Shown piece by piece: positions 13,313 to 15,930 of a stretch of 15,930 nt of DNA. Origin of the DNA: Anaerolineae bacterium (GTDB lineage: Bacteria; Chloroflexota; Anaerolineae; B4-G1; SLSP01); the NCBI GenBank assembly GCA_016934645.1, contig JAFGSL010000041.1:1-15930 (forward strand), written 5' to 3'. Within the stretch, counting starts at the first letter, position 1. Each line of letters opens with the position of its first letter. Under the pieces are notes generated by a model that saw only the letters and a list, made by a program, of their open reading frames with translations, searched no databases and had not been told where the DNA came from. Position numbers and translations under genes: made by a program.

Positions 13313-14992
13313 CTATCGCGGCGGCAGATTGAGAACTTGCCCCGGATAGATCAAATTGATGTCCGTAACCTGCGGATTGACGACGATCAGGTCCACGAGT
13401 TTGACGCCGGCGCGCTGCGCGATCAATCCCATGTACTCGCAGCGCGCCACGATGTAGGTCGTTCCTTGATCGACGCCCATAGGGATGTTACCTGGAGTGC
13501 ACACACCGGCGGCCGGCTCCGGCTCTGGTTCAGGTTCAAACGCGGCAGCAACTTCGACGTTAACCGCTTCGGTGGCATTCGCCGCATCACCGGCATTTTG
13601 TGCAGCGATCACGTACGTGCCAGGTTCACATGCGTAGTCAAACGACCACGTCCCGTCTGCCTGGACTTCTGCCACGCCTATTATTTTGCCGTGGTCAGTG
13701 ATCTCAATCCGACCATTTGGGTGTCCGGTTCCTTTGATCGACAACGAATCGCCTGCTACAACTGCACCGTTTTGCGGTTCGACGAGCAGGAGAGGTCGCC
13801 GGCCCATTTCAAAAGCAACGCGCTCTGACTCGCCCAGCAGTGCGCCGGAGTCGTCTACGGCACGCGCAAGCAGATAGTATGGGGCGGGGGCCAACAGCGT
13901 GTTATAAAGCCACGTCCCATCCTCACCAACGGTCGCCTGTCCTATCCGCTCAGTGTTTCCCCACACCTCAACAATCGTACCTGGTTCGCCCGTCCCGGAG
14001 AACGTCACCGTCCAATCATCGTTTACCTCGGGCATAGACAACGTCGGTGCTTTGATCAGAGCAGGCACGGTAAATTCGGACGGCTCTGACTCTGCCGACG
14101 TCGCGCCGGAAGCGTCGTGCACGGCGCGCGCGGTACATTCGTAGTCGCCGGGATCAAGCAGCACATCAAAAGACCACGTGCCGTCCGCCTCGACGGGCGT
14201 TTCACCCAGCAACGCTCCATCTGTCCAAACTTCCACGGTAGAACCTGGTGTTCCCGTCCCGGAGAACATCACTGTTCCATCGTCGCCCACCTGAGGCAGA
14301 TTGAATGTTGGCGCATCCAGCACCAGCACGGTGAACTTGAGCGGTGCGGATTCCGCCAATGTCTTGCCGGACGCATCCACGGCGCGCGCGGTGAAATCGT
14401 AGTCGCCTGTCTCCAACGGCCCGGCAAACGACCATTTGCCGTCTGCACCAACAGTCGTCTCGCCCAGGAGTTTGCCTCCCGCCCAGATCTCGATAGTGGA
14501 ACCCGGCGTCCCCGTCCCAGGAAGCGTCACCGTCCCGTCATCACCTACTTGAGGTGCAGACAGCACCGGCGTTTCGACCAACACGGGCACGGTGACCTCA
14601 AGCGCTTCAGACTCCGCCAATGTCTTGCCGGACGCATCCACGGCGCGCGCGGTGAAGTCGTAGTTGCCTGCATCCAGCGGCGTAGCGAACGACCACATGC
14701 CATCCGCCCCCACAGTCGCTTCGCCGACGCGCTTGCTTCCCGACCAGATTTCGATGGTGGAACCCGACGTCCCCGTCCCGGAAAGGGTCACCATCCCGTC
14801 ATCACTCACTTTGGGTGTGGATAGCGTCGGTGAGGTCACCGAGACGGTAGGGAGTGCGCCTTGTCGCGTAGGCGCGACGCCAGTCCGTGCGCGCAGCAGC
14901 AAGATGACAATGATAAGAATCAAGATCAGCGTCACCACGAACTTGAAGATGTTGTACGCCTGAATACTCTTGGATGTTCGATCAGCAATCAT
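13313..14992 (-). CDS. Membrane-anchored protein with five Ig-like repeats and C-terminal LysM
   Basis: 559 residues. A single uncleaved hydrophobic anchor (about 18-34) is followed by five bacterial Ig-like repeats (about 55-137, 141-224, 227-310, 315-396, 402-482). Each carries a version of SGTGTPGSTIEIWAGGKLLGE followed by ADGTWSF and YDFTARAVD. A Glu-Pro linker (EPEPEPEP, 486-493) leads to a LysM domain (about 511-557: TYIVARCEYMGLIAQRAGV...NPQVTDINLIYPGQVLNLP), which normally binds peptidoglycan or related glycans. Repeats 1 and 2 share a 44-nt identical DNA segment, indicating recent duplication. The ATG at 14992 follows GGAGGAATAGTT. It is second in a likely two-gene unit, 53 bp after the HhH gene. 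A cell-wall-spanning spacer or adhesive role is inferred. Confidence 0.88.
   Translation of the reverse strand: MIADRTSKSIQAYNIFKFVVTLILILIIVILLLRARTGVAPTRQGALPTVSVTSPTLSTPKVSDDGMVTLSGTGTSGSTIEIWSGSKRVGEATVGADGMWSFATPLDAGNYDFTARAVDASGKTLAESEALEVTVPVLVETPVLSAPQVGDDGTVTLPGTGTPGSTIEIWAGGKLLGETTVGADGKWSFAGPLETGDYDFTARAVDASGKTLAESAPLKFTVLVLDAPTFNLPQVGDDGTVMFSGTGTPGSTVEVWTDGALLGETPVEADGTWSFDVLLDPGDYECTARAVHDASGATSAESEPSEFTVPALIKAPTLSMPEVNDDWTVTFSGTGEPGTIVEVWGNTERIGQATVGEDGTWLYNTLLAPAPYYLLARAVDDSGALLGESERVAFEMGRRPLLLVEPQNGAVVAGDSLSIKGTGHPNGRIEITDHGKIIGVAEVQADGTWSFDYACEPGTYVIAAQNAGDAANATEAVNVEVAAAFEPEPEPEPAAGVCTPGNIPMGVDQGTTYIVARCEYMGLIAQRAGVKLVDLIVVNPQVTDINLIYPGQVLNLPPR
14352..14656 (-). repeat. 44-nt exact direct repeat within Ig-like repeats 1 and 2
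   Basis: Positions 14352-14395 and 14613-14656 are identical over 44 nt, offset by 261 nt, which is exactly 87 codons. The copies encode the strand TARAVDASGKTLAES of two successive Ig-like domains. Identity at wobble positions indicates recent duplication or gene conversion rather than ancient repeat ancestry. Confidence 0.85.
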
Positions 14993-15045
14993 AACTATTC
15001 CTCCACGACTTGGAGCACGATGTCACCCGGCCAATTCGAATGTGG

Positions 15046-15663
15046 CTAGGCATGCCCGCCCTTCAACTTACTCTGAAGCTCGTCCAGTTCCTCCCACTTG
15101 CCCTCGGCAGCCAGACGTGCCTGCACCGGCCAGGTTTCCGGATTCGCCAGGCGATAGCGTGGACCAGCTTCTTCAAGGTATTCCTGCAATGCCTTCACCG
15201 TCGCTTCTGCAAGGTTAGCGAAGGTATGGATGTCATGCGCGTTGAGAATAGCGGCGATCTTGGGACCAATCCCTTCAATCTTCTGCAAGTTATCCGCACC
15301 AAGCCCGCCCGCAGCCGCAAGCGAACTGGTACGTTCGGGCATACGGAGCTGCACATCGACAAGTGAAGCCTGTAGTTGCTGGACTTCAGTCTCCTTAGCG
15401 GACAACTGCGCCTGTACACGCGATAACACATCTTGGCAGTCACGCAGTTGACGTTCGCAGGTCGCCAACGTCTTCTGATCGTCCTGCGCGGCGATCAATT
15501 GCGCCTCGAGTTGGCTTGCTTTGGCCTCCATCGCGGCCAACTCGGTGCGTACCTCACTCTCTGGAACCGAAGCCACACGTCTGCGCCGCCAGTAGAAAAA
15601 GTCGATGAGCAGTTCGATCAACCAGCCCACGAGCAATCCGATGAAGAAACTCAACCAGTTCAT
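15046..15663 (-). CDS. Membrane-anchored coiled-coil protein with helix-hairpin-helix domain
   Basis: 205 residues. An N-terminal membrane helix (about 4-22) is followed by the stop-transfer WRRRR, a Glu/Gln/Ala-rich predicted coiled coil (about 35-107), and a C-terminal domain beginning DNLQKIEGIGPKIAAILNA (124-142). IEGIGPKIA is a typical HhH hairpin, as found in DNA-binding and repair proteins. The tail NPETWPVQARLAAEGKWEEL recurs in bacterial proteins of this HhH type, some of which are called Fen1-like nucleases by homology, but no nuclease motif is visible here. A membrane-tethered DNA- or protein-binding role is inferred. The start has a near-perfect SD, AAGGAGGTGA. First gene of a two-gene unit with the LysM protein. 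Confidence 0.85.
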   Translation of the reverse strand: MNWLSFFIGLLVGWLIELLIDFFYWRRRRVASVPESEVRTELAAMEAKASQLEAQLIAAQDDQKTLATCERQLRDCQDVLSRVQAQLSAKETEVQQLQASLVDVQLRMPERTSSLAAAGGLGADNLQKIEGIGPKIAAILNAHDIHTFANLAEATVKALQEYLEEAGPRYRLANPETWPVQARLAAEGKWEELDELQSKLKGGHA

Positions 15664-15734
15664 GAATCACCTCCTTGTGAATAAAGTGATATGAATCAAA
15701 TGGACACAACAAATGGGGCTACACCACGAGTGTG

Positions 15735-15757
15735 ATTATACAAGTAAAAACGGTAGA
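15735..15757 (-). promoter_or_regulatory. Predicted promoter of the HhH-LysM unit
   Basis: The minus strand has a perfect TATAAT at 15740-15735. A weak TTGTAT lies about 17 bp further upstream, its start just beyond the stated end. Initiation near 15728 gives a leader of about 65 nt ending in the strong SD at 15677-15668. Confidence 0.4.
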
Positions 15758-15772
15758 ATACAATTATGTTAT

Positions 15773-15797
15773 TTTTTGGCAATACCTTCGCCAAAAA
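15773..15797. repeat. 8-bp inverted repeat upstream of the putative transposase
   Basis: TTTTTGGC (15773-15780) and GCCAAAAA (15790-15797) are exact complements around a 9-nt loop. They lie between the HhH promoter and the plus-strand gene at 15864. Candidate roles are an operator or part of an IS end. The other IS end is outside the window, so it cannot be compared. Confidence 0.45.
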
Positions 15798-15863
15798 TGA
15801 GGTCCTTGTAGTATAACTGGAACCAGTACCAGTGGAGCCAGCATATACGACAAGGAGCCTCAA

Positions 15864-15930
15864 ATGGATATTCTAGCACTTTTACAGTGTCTTGCACCTT
15901 ACCTTAGCGTGACCACCATCCGCCAGATGG
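15864..15930 (+). CDS. Probable transposase, N-terminal 22 residues only
   Basis: An ATG at 15864 has an ideal SD, AAGGAG (15852-15857), 6 nt upstream. It opens a frame that runs off the window: MDILALLQCLAPYLSVTTIR then QM. From memory this N-terminus resembles DDE transposases of the IS4/IS701 type, which begin with a similar LLxCLxPYxxxTTxRQ segment before a GRVTMLG-like motif. With 22 residues the call is tentative, and no insertion-sequence end or target duplication can be verified. Confidence 0.5.
   Translation, partial: MDILALLQCLAPYLSVTTIRQM

Noticed and set aside
14117..14824. 235-codon open frame antisense to the Ig-repeat protein
   Set aside because: Its internal repetitiveness merely mirrors the Ig-like repeats on the other strand, and there is no plausible start signal.

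Overview
The window looks like a chromosomal stretch of an uncultured or environmental bacterium, most likely a Chloroflexota member of the Anaerolineae/Caldilineae type. This rests on general resemblance only: moderately GC-rich genes, a Thr/Pro-rich lipoprotein with an NBR1-type Ig-like domain, a MoxR/DUF58/DUF4129 operon, and intergenic DNA full of short-word and palindromic repeats. No rRNA or tRNA gene is visible, so the taxonomic call is an inference.

Layout. 1-638 (-) is the N-terminal part of a P2-type cation (Ca2+-like) ATPase. 810-2798 (-) is a tight four-gene operon: Trm112/UPF0434-like zinc protein, small two-helix membrane protein, Uri-superfamily GIY-YIG (DUF123) protein starting at CTG, and galactose mutarotase. 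A 16-bp inverted repeat follows it. 2883-4571 (-) is a multidomain surface lipoprotein. 4834-6902 (+) carries tgt (tRNA-guanine transglycosylase) and map (methionine aminopeptidase with an unusual basic N-terminal extension). 6957-8687 (-), convergent to it, carries a queuosine-precursor transporter of the YhhQ/VUT family followed by era. 8806-13249 (+) is a five-gene operon: DUF4129 protein, unrecognised membrane protein, MoxR AAA+ ATPase, DUF58 protein and unrecognised polytopic membrane protein. 13313-15663 (-) holds a membrane-anchored coiled-coil/helix-hairpin-helix protein and a five-Ig-repeat LysM protein. From 15864 (+) the first 22 codons of a probable transposase run off the right edge.

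Functional links. tgt and the YhhQ-type transporter together suggest queuosine salvage, although they lie on opposite strands. MoxR, DUF58 and DUF4129 form a recurrent genomic module thought to act in envelope protein maturation or complex assembly. Its promoter is overlapped by that of the divergent transporter-era unit, and its transcript appears to be leaderless.

The most striking non-coding signal is a set of intergenic arrays made of degenerate heptamers. They lie upstream of tgt, between tgt and map, and between map and era. Each uses a different word but keeps a 7-nt (or 14-nt) period, and two of them fold into perfect hairpins. They resemble in style the short tandem heptamer repeats known from cyanobacteria. 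A second signal is an identical 12-bp extended -10 promoter block upstream of two unrelated operons.
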